This document shows, piece after piece, positions 42,968-51,708 of a DNA stretch of 64,000 bases. Origin of the DNA: Verrucomicrobiota bacterium (lineage in GTDB: Bacteria; Verrucomicrobiota; Verrucomicrobiia; Opitutales; Opitutaceae); NCBI GenBank assembly GCA_016222805.1, contig JACRQG010000012.1, forward strand, positions 1 through 64,000, in the 5' to 3' direction. The number at the start of each line of letters is the position of its first letter. Within the stretch, counting starts at the first letter, position 1. The notes beneath the pieces were generated by a model. It saw only the letters and a program-made list of their open reading frames with translations, was not told where the DNA came from and did not search any database. Position numbers and translations under genes: made by a program.

Positions 42968-44245
42968 TCATACGAAGTCCCTCCGGAAGCGCCAGACGCT
43001 CTGGACCAGTCCTTGCAGCATGCAGCAACTAAGCACAAAGGAGCCACCGTAGCTGATGAAGGGAAGCGGTATGCCCGTGATGGGCACCAGCCCGATGGTC
43101 ATGGCGATGTTCACAAACACATGCACCGTGAACAGCGCCGTGACCCCGAGAGCGAGGAGGGCGCCGAACCGGTCCCTCGCGGAACCGGCGATGCGTATGC
43201 CGTTGAACAACACCAATCCAAACAGGCCCAGGACCGTGAGGCTTCCCAGAAATCCTTTTTCCTCCGCGATGACCGCGAAGACAAAATCGTTGTGCGCGAC
43301 CGAGCGCGGCAGGTAGCCGAGCTGGGCCTGCGTGCCCTCCGTCCACCCCTTGCCGGTGAGCCCGCCGCTCCCGACCGAGATCAGCGACTGCCGCTGGTTC
43401 CAGCCGATGCCGTTGGGGTCGTACTTGTCGGGGTTGACGAAGGAAAGCAGGCGGTTGCGCTGGTAATCGTGGAGCGGCAGGCGCAGCCAGGTCGACTCCT
43501 CGTAGGCGCCCTTGTCGCGGGAGAACGACTTCCGGTTCGTCTCCATGTAGTCGACGTAGCGCACCATGTCCCACGTCACCGCCCCCAGCAGGAGCAGGAA
43601 CGCCCCCAGCGCCCCGACGAAGAATCGCGCGGACAGCTTGGAGACGTAGAGCATGGAGAACACCATCGGGGGCAGGACAATCGCCGACTTCAAATCGGGC
43701 TGAAGCAGGATAAGGAGCATGGGCGCACCCACCGCAAGGGCCAATTTGCCGAGGGTGCCGAGCGACTGCGTGACCGTGCCGATCTTCGAGTGAATGAGGA
43801 TGCTGGCGGTGATCAGGAGGACGGCGATCTTGGCGGTTTCCGACGGCTGGAAGGAAAACGGCCCCAACGGGATCCAGCGCTGGGCGCCCCAGCGCGAGGC
43901 GGCCTCGCCGGAGATGCCGGGGATGAGCACGATGAAGAGCGGGATCAGGCAGAGCGCGTAGAACCAGTGGGCGACACTGAGCCAGAAACGGTAGTCGATC
44001 AGGGAAACGACCAGGTAGACGACACCGCCGAGGCCGAGGAAGACGATCTGCTTGAACCAGTCGTGCCGCAGCCAGACGGCGAGGCCGGAGCCGGCGGCAT
44101 GGGGCACGGAGAACTGAGCGGAGTAGATGAAGGCGACCCCGAAGGCGCCGAGGGCGAGGAGCGCGAGCGGCGTGACGACGTCCCAGTCCGACCGGGTGGC
44201 CGGCCGGAAGGCGCGGAGGAGAACGGTGGGCGCGGGGAGGTTCAA
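42968..44245 (-). CDS. rodA: RodA, SEDS-family peptidoglycan glycosyltransferase
   Basis: A 425-residue membrane protein with about ten membrane segments. TTG at 44245 is chosen: it overlaps the upstream stop as TTGA and gives MNLPAPTVLLRAFR just before the first helix; longer readings have no membrane character. SEDS signatures include ASRWGAQRWIPLGPFSFQPSETAKIA, LLILLQPDLKSAIV, YQRNRLLSFVNPDKYDPNG and the terminal TGIPLPFISYGGS. RodA polymerises glycan strands for side-wall growth with a class B PBP, which is not in this window. Its coupling to an O-antigen-ligase-like gene is unusual. rng follows. Confidence 0.93.
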   Translation of the reverse strand: MNLPAPTVLLRAFRPATRSDWDVVTPLALLALGAFGVAFIYSAQFSVPHAAGSGLAVWLRHDWFKQIVFLGLGGVVYLVVSLIDYRFWLSVAHWFYALCLIPLFIVLIPGISGEAASRWGAQRWIPLGPFSFQPSETAKIAVLLITASILIHSKIGTVTQSLGTLGKLALAVGAPMLLILLQPDLKSAIVLPPMVFSMLYVSKLSARFFVGALGAFLLLLGAVTWDMVRYVDYMETNRKSFSRDKGAYEESTWLRLPLHDYQRNRLLSFVNPDKYDPNGIGWNQRQSLISVGSGGLTGKGWTEGTQAQLGYLPRSVAHNDFVFAVIAEEKGFLGSLTVLGLFGLVLFNGIRIAGSARDRFGALLALGVTALFTVHVFVNIAMTIGLVPITGIPLPFISYGGSFVLSCCMLQGLVQSVWRFRRDFV

Positions 44246-45735
44246 GCCGGGGAGGGAGAGGTCGCCTGCAGCGGAGATGTAGGCGTCGTTGTCGCGGCGG
44301 AAGGCTCGGGCGGAGTCGCCAGTTGGGCGTTGGCCATGCCGAGCACGGTCCAGAAGACGACCGCGCCCATCGGTCCCTCGAGCACGACCCCGAAGCACGC
44401 GCTGACCAGCAACGTCCAAACCGTGAGCCAGAGTCGCAATCGGGAAACGGAGTACGGTACGGTGAGGGCGTGCCGGCCGGCCTTCCACGTGGCGTTGGCG
44501 AGGGCGACAATCAGCGCCAGGAGAACCGTCGAACCGACCACCCCCATGCGGCCGAACACCGTGAACAGGATGTTGTGTGGACTTCGGGCCGTGAAATCGT
44601 CGATCGCGTCAGCGTAATAGGCGCGCAGGAACTCGGCGGCCAGATCGCGGCCAAAGCCGAGTCCGAACCACAGGCCACTCGCGACGGTTTCGTCGATCAC
44701 GGTTCTCCACCAGACCAGCCGGAATTGGTTGTTGTCGGGTTTGTCGCTGAGGTTGGCGGTCTGGTAGGTTCGGGTTCCCTGGATGTCGGCCATGGAGGTC
44801 GCACTCTCGTAGATCCGGAACAGCGGAGACTCACTGAACGGCCGACGATCGACGGCCGAGTGGACGCCGAGGACGAAGAGACCGACCGCGATCAGCGCGC
44901 CAATCGTCCAGAGTTGCCGCCAGGCGCGCACCAGCACCAGCCAGAGCAGGCCGGCGAGAAGGGCGACGATCGCCGCCCGGCTGTTGCAAACCACCGTGGA
45001 GAAGAGGGCGGCGGCGGCCACGACCAGCCACCCCAGGTTGCGGGTGGCCGCATGGCGGTCGGCGAACCAGATGACCGCGGCGGCCATGAAGCCACCGGCC
45101 ACGTCACTCTTCACGAAGATGAGCGGCACGCCGCCCAGGGTCAGGTTGGAGGTGAACCACTCCTGGCGAAGATCAAACAGATAGAAGACGGGACCACAGA
45201 GCGCGAGCCCGAGGGTGAGTGCGCGTTCGAGGAGGCGGCGTTCCGCGGCCATGGCCGCCCACGACTGCGCGGCAAAGAAGAACACCGCATAATAGATCAT
45301 CGCGAAATCGCGCAGCGCCACGATCCGATAGTCGCGAAAATCAAACGGAATCCGACAGACCCCGACCAGAATCCAGAGCAGAACCAACCCGTTGATCGCA
45401 TCGCGCTGAATCGGGAGCCGCTGGGTCCGCGCGGCGTGCCAGGCCACCAGGGCCACGCTGACCGCGACGACCAACTCGCCCGGCAGGAGCGGAATTCCCG
45501 GGGCGTTCAGTTGGGCGAAACCGCGATTGCCCACGAGGTAGCCGACCAGCAGCACGCTGCAGAGCAGGGCTCCGGCTTGGACGCCGACCCAACGCGCGAG
45601 GATGCCCAGCAGGAGTGCGCCGCCGAAGAGTGCCGGCAGGAGCAGGTTTCCCTGGGCAATGTCCCAGCCCACCACCGGAGCACAGATCACGCCGGCGATG
45701 GCGATGACTAGGCGGCGCGTGCTGGCGGATTCCAC
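44242..45735 (-). CDS. O-antigen ligase / polymerase-like membrane protein (Wzy/WaaL family)
   Basis: A 497-residue protein from GTG 45735 with about 12 hydrophobic segments and a large outer loop (residues ~295-375) containing RPFSESPLFRIYESAT, WWRTVIDETVASGLWFGLGFG and the ending SPHNILFTVFGRMGVVG, the usual layout of Wzy_C/O-antigen-ligase proteins. It joins or polymerises lipid-linked glycans on the outer face of the inner membrane. It is part of a - strand cluster (flippase, polymerase, rodA); its stop overlaps the rodA start as TTGA. Whether it acts as ligase or polymerase cannot be told from sequence. Confidence 0.85.
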   Translation of the reverse strand: MESASTRRLVIAIAGVICAPVVGWDIAQGNLLLPALFGGALLLGILARWVGVQAGALLCSVLLVGYLVGNRGFAQLNAPGIPLLPGELVVAVSVALVAWHAARTQRLPIQRDAINGLVLLWILVGVCRIPFDFRDYRIVALRDFAMIYYAVFFFAAQSWAAMAAERRLLERALTLGLALCGPVFYLFDLRQEWFTSNLTLGGVPLIFVKSDVAGGFMAAAVIWFADRHAATRNLGWLVVAAAALFSTVVCNSRAAIVALLAGLLWLVLVRAWRQLWTIGALIAVGLFVLGVHSAVDRRPFSESPLFRIYESATSMADIQGTRTYQTANLSDKPDNNQFRLVWWRTVIDETVASGLWFGLGFGRDLAAEFLRAYYADAIDDFTARSPHNILFTVFGRMGVVGSTVLLALIVALANATWKAGRHALTVPYSVSRLRLWLTVWTLLVSACFGVVLEGPMGAVVFWTVLGMANAQLATPPEPSAATTTPTSPLQATSPSPA

Positions 45736-45798
45736 GACAGGGGCGGTTTGGTTTTCACGTTGCGGGGTGAATCCCCTGAGACATGGGGTGGTTTCCGT

Positions 45799-47058
45799 TC
45801 ACGGCGTGTCCAACTTGGCCCAACGGTGGGCCAGCCACCATTCAAGGGCAACCGTCGGCCACGGCAAGAGGCACAATCCGAGCCGGAAGATCTCGGAGTC
45901 ACCCCACGCGACGAGTGCCCCGAGGAGGAGCAAACGGAGAGCCGCCGAGGCCACGCTGAGGCCGACGCAGGCCTGCGCCTGGCCCCGAGCGACGAGCAGG
46001 TTGCAGAAAAGGGGCGTGCTCAGGGTGGCGATGATACTGCCGCCAGCCGCGAGGATCCACGCCATCGCCGGAGCGTATTGGTGGTCGATCAGGATTCCCA
46101 CCAGGCGGGGCGCCACCCAGTCCAGCACCAGCAGGCCGACCTGCGCCGCCGCGAGCATCACGAGCACCGGCCGGTGCGTGAGACGGGCCAGTTCCGCCGG
46201 GCCGGCCCCGCGGCGGCTGGCGTCGAACAGCACCGGAAAGCTGTAGCTCTGGGTGATCATGCTGGCCGCCGCCGGGGCGATCATCGCGAGGTTGATCGCG
46301 AGCATGAAGTAACCGGTCGTCGCTTCATCGAGGAGGCGGGCCGCAAACCAACGGGGTGCAATCGCCGCGACCCAGCCATACAGCCCCACCTGCATGAAGG
46401 TGTGCACCAGGGGCGCGGCCGGGGAGGCCGCCACCCCGGCGCTCGCGGCCGGGCGATGCCAGGCGCTGCGGAGGAAGGCAACCGCGACCAGCGCGAAGAC
46501 GGCGGCGTGGAGGAGGAAGCCCGTTCCGAGCAACGGCAGGGTCGCCCCGGCGCCGACCGTGACCAAGAGGGGCGGAAGGAACGAGCGCGACGCGCTTCCT
46601 ACGGTCGCCACGGCGAGGCCGGCCCAGTAGCGCTCCTCGGCTTGCAGGGCCGCTTGCGCGGTCGCGGCCACCACGGACAGCAGGTTGGCCGCCAGCAGCC
46701 AAGCCCACCACGCCACGGGTTGGGTGAGCTCGCCCGTCCAGGTAAAATACGCCGTGACCAGCGCCAAGGCGGCCGCGAGCCAGCCGAACGGTTGACGGGC
46801 CGCGGTGAGCAGGAACCGTCCGTACTGCCGCGCGGAAGTGTGCCGCGTCCAGTGCTGCTGGACGTGCTTGATCAGCCCATGGTGAGTGACCGTGGACGCG
46901 ATGAGTTGGGCCGTCAGGAGCAGTCCGAAGACCCCCATCGCCTCCGGTGGCACCACGGTGGACGACCACCGGACGCCGATCAGACCGCACACCAGCCCAA
47001 CGACTTGCACGCCCGCCAGCGGCAGGAGGTGTTCGCAGCGTTTGGAGAGGGCGGGCAC
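45799..47058 (-). CDS. Polysaccharide flippase (Wzx/MOP superfamily)
   Basis: A 419-residue protein from GTG 47058 with 11-12 membrane segments in the even spacing of MOP-superfamily exporters. Recognisable parts are the N-terminal GVQVVGLVCGLIGVRWSSTVV and PEAMGVFGLLLTAQ and a later TGYFMLAINLAMIAPAAASMI. It would move lipid-linked oligosaccharide units across the inner membrane for polymerisation. It lies between a family-9 glycosyltransferase and the O-antigen-ligase-like gene, all on the - strand. Confidence 0.82.
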   Translation of the reverse strand: MPALSKRCEHLLPLAGVQVVGLVCGLIGVRWSSTVVPPEAMGVFGLLLTAQLIASTVTHHGLIKHVQQHWTRHTSARQYGRFLLTAARQPFGWLAAALALVTAYFTWTGELTQPVAWWAWLLAANLLSVVAATAQAALQAEERYWAGLAVATVGSASRSFLPPLLVTVGAGATLPLLGTGFLLHAAVFALVAVAFLRSAWHRPAASAGVAASPAAPLVHTFMQVGLYGWVAAIAPRWFAARLLDEATTGYFMLAINLAMIAPAAASMITQSYSFPVLFDASRRGAGPAELARLTHRPVLVMLAAAQVGLLVLDWVAPRLVGILIDHQYAPAMAWILAAGGSIIATLSTPLFCNLLVARGQAQACVGLSVASAALRLLLLGALVAWGDSEIFRLGLCLLPWPTVALEWWLAHRWAKLDTP

Positions 47059-47131
47059 ACCCTATGCAGTTCCACTCCGCGCGATCCTTGTCGAGCCATC
47101 ATGCGGAACCGGCCGGGCGGGCGACCGGAGC

Positions 47132-48064
47132 TCAACGCGATCCACGCAGGAGGTGGCGGGCGGCTGCCTCGACCTCGTCGACGCCAATCTCGCGCAGACA
47201 GGCGCGGTCGAACGGGCAGGGTTCGCGCCGCCAGCACGGCGAACAGGAAGGCGATCGTGCGAGCGCGACATGCCGCGGGTACGCGGTGTTGAGCGGCAGC
47301 TCATAACCGCCGAGGATGGAGAGGGTGGGCACGCGGTACGCCGCCGCGATGTGCACCGCGCTCGAGACGGGCGTGATCACGAGATCGACGCGCGCGATTA
47401 CGGCGCAGTACTGGCGCACGGTGGTCCGGCCTCGCCAGTCCAACGGACCGCGGGACCCGCCGGCCGCCGGCGCGGTGGCTCCGAGCTCGATGACGGTGGC
47501 GAATTGTTCCAGCCGGCGGATCAGTTCATCCCAGCGCTCCGCGGGCCAGTCCTTGTTCGGCGTGAAGGGCCCGGCCGTCCGGCAGACGGCGATCCGCGGC
47601 CGGCGATCCTGCAGGTGCGCGCCGAGCTCCCCCAGCTCGGCGCCGAAATCCGGCAGGGGGATGTCGTGGGCGATGTCGGTCAGCCCGACGCAGCCCGCGA
47701 AATAATCGATCACGTGCCACCGGAGCGGAATGAAGACCTCGTAGCGCAGGGAGATCATCCGCCGAAGGGTCGCTTGATCGGCCGCGTCGGGAGAAAGCAC
47801 CCGATTAAGCAGGGGATGGCCGGCCAGCAGCTCGTGAAAGTGGGTCACCAGCGTGAGGTGGGCGTGCGGGTTGCGCTCCCGAATCGCCCGGACGACCGCC
47901 AGGCACATGACCACGTCTCCCAGTTCTCCAGGGCGGTAGAGGACGATCTCCTTCTGCCGATACGGGGGCGACAACGGATTGGGCCAGCGGAGCCGCTGCA
48001 GCAGGAAGGGCCGGCGCGAGAACGGTGCGGCGATCAGTCGTCGGAGCCGGTGGGCGGCGGTCAT
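47132..48064 (-). CDS. Glycosyltransferase family 9 (heptosyltransferase-like) 1
   Basis: A 310-residue GT-B enzyme; ATG at 48064 (MTAAHRLRRL) precedes the first recognisable strand (EIVLYRPGELGDVVMCLAVVRAI), the standard family-9 start. The C-terminal donor-binding half has DLVITPVSSAVHIAAAYRVPTLSILG, followed by a Cys-rich tail (CSPCWRREPCPFDRACL). Members transfer heptose or other sugars to lipopolysaccharide core or exopolysaccharide precursors. It is divergent from the methyltransferase gene at 48192, with 127 bases between, and upstream of the flippase on the same strand. Confidence 0.88.
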   Translation of the reverse strand: MTAAHRLRRLIAAPFSRRPFLLQRLRWPNPLSPPYRQKEIVLYRPGELGDVVMCLAVVRAIRERNPHAHLTLVTHFHELLAGHPLLNRVLSPDAADQATLRRMISLRYEVFIPLRWHVIDYFAGCVGLTDIAHDIPLPDFGAELGELGAHLQDRRPRIAVCRTAGPFTPNKDWPAERWDELIRRLEQFATVIELGATAPAAGGSRGPLDWRGRTTVRQYCAVIARVDLVITPVSSAVHIAAAYRVPTLSILGGYELPLNTAYPRHVALARSPSCSPCWRREPCPFDRACLREIGVDEVEAAARHLLRGSR

Positions 48065-48191
48065 GGAGCAGGGAGAACGTCCGTGCGACGGCGGGCCCGA
48101 GACAAGCCAGGAAATCACCCGCGGCACGCGGAAAAGTTTGAGCCCTTCCGAAGCCGATGCCAATGCGTGAGGCGCGCCCTGCCGCCGCCCG

Positions 48192-48914
48192 ATGACACCG
48201 CCTGCCGCCCTTTTCCCTGAATTCCCGCTGCCCTGGGAAATGTCGGTGGCCGAGCAATTCTGCCTCGTCGGCCTGCTGGAGCGGCACCGGCCCGAGGTCG
48301 CGCTGGAGATCGGCACGCATTTCGGCGGCAGCCTGCAGGTGCTGGCCGCGTACTCCGCGAGAGTAATCTCGATCGACCTCGATCCCGGGGTGCGAACGCA
48401 GCTCGAGGCGAGGTTTCCCCGGGCGGAATTCCATACCGGACCCTCGAGCGAGAAGATTCCGGAAGTTCTGGGCAACCTGGCACGCGACGAGGCCCGGCTC
48501 GGTTTCGTGCTCATCGATGGCGATCACACCGCCCGCGGAGTGCAGGCGGACATCGAGGCGGTGCTGCAGTATCGTCCGCGGGCGCCGCTGCAGGTGCTGA
48601 TGCATGACAGCTTCAATCCCGACTGCCGGGCCGGGATGCGGCGGGTGCGCTGGAGTGAGTGTCCGTTCGTTCACGCGGTGGAACTCGATTACGTGGCCGG
48701 TGGCTTCCATCTCACTCCCCAGGGCGGGGCGTTCGCGCGCAGCCTCTGGGGTGGGTTCGCCCTGGCGGTCCTGCGGCCGGAACCACGCTCCGGACCGCTG
48801 GAGGTGACGGCGGCTCAGGAAGCCATGCATCGGATCATGTTCCGCCACTCGGCCCATCGGATCTGGCACAAGGTGGCCCGCCGGCTCCGGCGCCTGCGGC
48901 CGTTCCCGTCGTGA
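48192..48914 (+). CDS. Class I SAM-dependent methyltransferase (Methyltransf_24/CmcI-like)
   Basis: A 240-residue protein. The SAM-binding start VALEIGTHFGGSLQVLAAY, followed by ISIDLDPGVRTQLE and FVLIDGDHTARGVQADIEAV, is typical of Methyltransf_24-type O-methyltransferases often found in glycan clusters. LMHDSFNPDCRAGMRR has the metal-binding HD. It probably methylates a sugar or acts on a glycan precursor. Its stop overlaps the next glycosyltransferase start as GTGA, so the two are translated together. Confidence 0.82.
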   Translation: MTPPAALFPEFPLPWEMSVAEQFCLVGLLERHRPEVALEIGTHFGGSLQVLAAYSARVISIDLDPGVRTQLEARFPRAEFHTGPSSEKIPEVLGNLARDEARLGFVLIDGDHTARGVQADIEAVLQYRPRAPLQVLMHDSFNPDCRAGMRRVRWSECPFVHAVELDYVAGGFHLTPQGGAFARSLWGGFALAVLRPEPRSGPLEVTAAQEAMHRIMFRHSAHRIWHKVARRLRRLRPFPS

Positions 48915-49798
48915 CGCTTCCGCTGGTCAGCATCATCCTTCCGACGCAGGGCCGGCGGCAGTCCCTCCTCACGGCGTTGCGGAGTGCGCTCGCCCAGGAT
49001 TTCCCGTCGTACGAAGTGATCGTGGTGGACGACGCCGTCGATGGGGCCGAATGGCACCGGGCGCCGGAGATCGCGGCGTGCCTGGCGGATCCCCGGGTGC
49101 GGCGAGTGCCGTTTGGCCAGGGGCGGGGCTGTGCCGCGGCCAAGAACGCCGGCCTGCGGGCCGCGCGAGGCCAATGGGTGTGTTACCTCGACGACGACAA
49201 CACCTATCTCCCGGGCAAGGTGCGCGGTCAGCTCCAGTTGGCGGAGGCGAGCGGCAGTCCGGTTGTGCTCTGCGGGATGGAGATTCAGGTGCGTTCGCGG
49301 CGGCGCCGGCGGCAGACCGGGGAGAATTCCTTTGCCGGGGACGATCTTCTCCTGCGGGCCGTGCCCGACACGAACGTGATCTTCCACCGACGGGTGGCGG
49401 ACGGTTGGTGGGATGAGACAGTCGGAACCGTCGATGATGCCTGTTTCTTCCAGTCCCTGGTCGCCCGGTTCAAGCTGCAGCGGGTGCCCAATGTGCCGGA
49501 AGCGCTGGTGATCTACCAGGCGCACACCGGGGCGCGGGCGAATCGGGGATTCGAGCGGTTTTACCGCGGGCAGCGGTTGCTCATCACCCGTTGGTCCGGC
49601 GGGTATTCGCGCCAGGCCCGGCGCGTCCTGCTGTTGCGGGCGCTGGTGGCCTTCACCAAGTACCATCAGGGGCAGTGGGTGCCGCTGCTCTCCCGCGGGT
49701 GCGCGTTGCTGGGCGCCGGGGGCTGGCGGGAATGGCGGGTCCTCGCCAACGCCGTGGGGGTGAAACTCCCGGTGGTCCGGCGCTGGATGGTCACCTAG
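48911..49798 (+). CDS. Glycosyltransferase family 2
   Basis: A 295-residue GT-A enzyme; GTG at 48911 overlaps the previous stop and is followed at once by the family start VSIILPTQGRRQSLLTALRSAL. YEVIVVDDAVDG and WVCYLDDDNTYLPGKV contain the nucleotide-sugar and metal-binding (DDD) residues. FHRRVADGWWDETVGTVDDACFFQSL fits the acceptor region with the catalytic ED-type acidic pair. It transfers a sugar from a nucleotide donor in the cytoplasm. A longer reading from 48659 would overlap the methyltransferase and is not needed. Confidence 0.9.
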   Translation: MTLPLVSIILPTQGRRQSLLTALRSALAQDFPSYEVIVVDDAVDGAEWHRAPEIAACLADPRVRRVPFGQGRGCAAAKNAGLRAARGQWVCYLDDDNTYLPGKVRGQLQLAEASGSPVVLCGMEIQVRSRRRRRQTGENSFAGDDLLLRAVPDTNVIFHRRVADGWWDETVGTVDDACFFQSLVARFKLQRVPNVPEALVIYQAHTGARANRGFERFYRGQRLLITRWSGGYSRQARRVLLLRALVAFTKYHQGQWVPLLSRGCALLGAGGWREWRVLANAVGVKLPVVRRWMVT

Positions 49799-49854
49799 CC
49801 CGAAAAACTCGCACCGCGGCTCAGCGCCCCGACCCAAGACGAATCGTGGCATGG

Positions 49855-49923
49855 TGTAGCCGGCCGCGGTGAGGCCGGCCTCGAGTTCGAAGATGCCAGG
49901 GAGGGGCGTCGCCCCTGGCTACA
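49855..49923. repeat. Compound palindromic repeat, family C
   Basis: TGTAGCCGGCCGCGGTGAGGCCGGCC, then AGGGAGGGGCGTCGCCCCTGGCTACA: two stems between inverted TGTAGCC / GGCTACA ends. It lies between convergent genes and may terminate both. Confidence 0.75.
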
Positions 49924-49982
49924 ATCGAATCGTCGCGACGGGGAGCGTGGTCCACCCCCCTCTGAACGGTGAACTCCCCAGA

Positions 49983-50669
49983 CTAGGATCCGCGGGATGG
50001 CCCGGCGGTCTTCCTCACGATGCACTGAATCTGGGCCAGGGCGTCCGGTCGGGCGGTCTGATCGATCGCCACGAAGCGCGCCTGCCAGCGCTCGAACAGC
50101 GCGATCCGGAACAGCCCGCGGTGGCGGAGGGAGTGATAGGCGCGGAACGCGAAGCGAAGCGCCGCGCTGATCGGCCGGTTTTCGCCGTGGCGCAGCAGCC
50201 GGCGATCGTAGCCCTGATCCTGAAGCTCCAGGCGGACGATCTCGCCTCCCGGGAGGGCCCGCGCCAGATCGAGCACGTTGAACGAGACGTGAGACCAACT
50301 CCGGGCCTTCGCGATCGTAAAGGTGGCCTTGTGGTCGGGGTTGAAGCGGCTGGGAAACACCCCTTGTTCGTAGAGGTCCTCGTCCGGCACGATGAAGAAG
50401 AGATGGCCGCCGGGCTTCACGAGGCTCCACCAGCCGCGCAGCGCCGCCGGCGGATCCTTCATGTGTTCGAGGCAATGCGACGAGTAGACGAAATCGAACT
50501 GCTCGGAAACGAAGCGGGTGATCTGGTTGGCGTCGCCGTCCGTGACGTCGAAACGCCTGACCGTGGGCGTCACCGGATCGGGGCCGCAGCCGATATCGAT
50601 GCCCGAACCCTGGAGAATGCCGATCTCCAGCGGCCCCCAATGTCGCCTGCTCTTGGATGTCTCGTCCAC
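49983..50669 (-). CDS. Class I SAM-dependent methyltransferase (Methyltransf_11-like)
   Basis: A 228-residue protein. GTG at 50669 (MDETSKSRRHWGPLEIG) is chosen because it lies one base after the stop of the upstream glycosyltransferase. GIDIGCGPDPV is the SAM-binding loop, followed by FDVTDGDANQI and FDFVYSSHCLEHMKDPPAALRGWWSLVKPGGHLFFIVPDE, a textbook class I sequence. It probably modifies a glycan or small metabolite in the envelope cluster. The C-terminal ~70 residues are basic and may contact the membrane or acceptor. Confidence 0.85.
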   Translation of the reverse strand: MDETSKSRRHWGPLEIGILQGSGIDIGCGPDPVTPTVRRFDVTDGDANQITRFVSEQFDFVYSSHCLEHMKDPPAALRGWWSLVKPGGHLFFIVPDEDLYEQGVFPSRFNPDHKATFTIAKARSWSHVSFNVLDLARALPGGEIVRLELQDQGYDRRLLRHGENRPISAALRFAFRAYHSLRHRGLFRIALFERWQARFVAIDQTARPDALAQIQCIVRKTAGPSRGS

Positions 50670-50670
50670 G

Positions 50671-51708
50671 TCAGGAAAGGGGATGCGGTTGGGCGGCCCG
50701 CGGCGAGAGCATTTCGAGGCACACCGCCTCCACCGAATCGACGCCGCACCGCCGCAGACAGGCGAGTGGCTCCGTGGTGTTGGCGCACGTCCGGGGCAGG
50801 TAGTCGAAACGTTCGCAGGGTTGGCAGGGGAGGTCCGGCTGGCGCAACACCCGGACGTGTTCCCGGTGCCAGGCCGGATCCCATTCGGAGGGCGCCCGGC
50901 CCGTGACTGCCACGACCGGCGTGCCGACGGCGTTGGCGAGGTGCAGGGGGCCGGAGTTGTTGCCGACAAAGAGCGAGGCACTTGCCAGCAGACGGACCAG
51001 GTCGCCCACGGTCCCGGTGGCCATCGTCTGCACCCCGGCGGCCACTGGCACGGCAGCTTCCGTCACCTTCACCCAGATCACCTCGGCACCGTGTCCGACC
51101 AGGCGGGCAGCCAGTTCCGCATGGCGCTCCGCCGGCCACCGGTTCATTTCCGTCTTGGCTCCGGGATGAATGACGACGCGCCCGGGCACGCGGACCGTGC
51201 CACGAGTCAGGTGCGTCAAATCGGGTGCCGGCGGTTGAGCCGGAATCTCGCCCTGGCCCAATCCGGCGATGAGCGTGCGGGCCATTTCCCAGTGCCACTG
51301 GGCGAAGCTCCATCCCTGGCGCCACTCGACCGGGTGGGTGAGTCCAGCTCGTCGAAACGGCATGCCGAAGCGGGCTCCGACCCGCAGGCGAGCCGAGGAG
51401 AAGCGTCCCAACAGATGCGCCACGGTGCTTTGGTCGTAGCTCAGGAGAATCGCTTCCGGATGTAGGTTTCGCACCAAGCGGAGCCACGGGCGAACGCGCC
51501 AGGGATACCTCCAGGCGAGGCGCATGTCATCCGGCGACACCAGCAGCAGGTCGTCGTCCGCAATCTCCGGGGCGTACAGTTCCCGCAATTGCGGGTGCGT
51601 GATCAGCCCGATGCGCCACTGCGGAAAACGGCGGCGCAGCGCTTGGACGACGGGCACGAAGACGACGTTGTCGCCGAGGGCATTCGTCTTGAAGATGACC
51701 AGGTTCAT
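50671..51708 (-). CDS. Glycosyltransferase family 9 (heptosyltransferase-like) 2
   Basis: A 345-residue GT-B enzyme; ATG at 51708 overlaps the upstream stop as ATGA and starts MNLVIFKTNALGDNVVFVPVVQAL. The donor half has VVIHPGAKTEMNRWP and LFVGNNSGPLHLANAVGTPVVAVTG, both diagnostic for family 9. It ends with a Cys-rich segment (LPCQPCERFDY, CANTTEPLACLRRCGV). It adds a sugar, likely a heptose, to a lipid-linked or lipopolysaccharide acceptor. It sits between another family-9 enzyme and the methyltransferase in a tightly packed - strand operon. Confidence 0.9.
   Translation of the reverse strand: MNLVIFKTNALGDNVVFVPVVQALRRRFPQWRIGLITHPQLRELYAPEIADDDLLLVSPDDMRLAWRYPWRVRPWLRLVRNLHPEAILLSYDQSTVAHLLGRFSSARLRVGARFGMPFRRAGLTHPVEWRQGWSFAQWHWEMARTLIAGLGQGEIPAQPPAPDLTHLTRGTVRVPGRVVIHPGAKTEMNRWPAERHAELAARLVGHGAEVIWVKVTEAAVPVAAGVQTMATGTVGDLVRLLASASLFVGNNSGPLHLANAVGTPVVAVTGRAPSEWDPAWHREHVRVLRQPDLPCQPCERFDYLPRTCANTTEPLACLRRCGVDSVEAVCLEMLSPRAAQPHPLS

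Noticed and set aside
43013-47292. Several long + strand open frames (43013-44617, 44323-45711, 45748-47292) opposite rodA, ligase and flippase
   Set aside because: Hydrophilic mirror frames of membrane-protein genes, rich in Arg, Glu, Gln and Gly.
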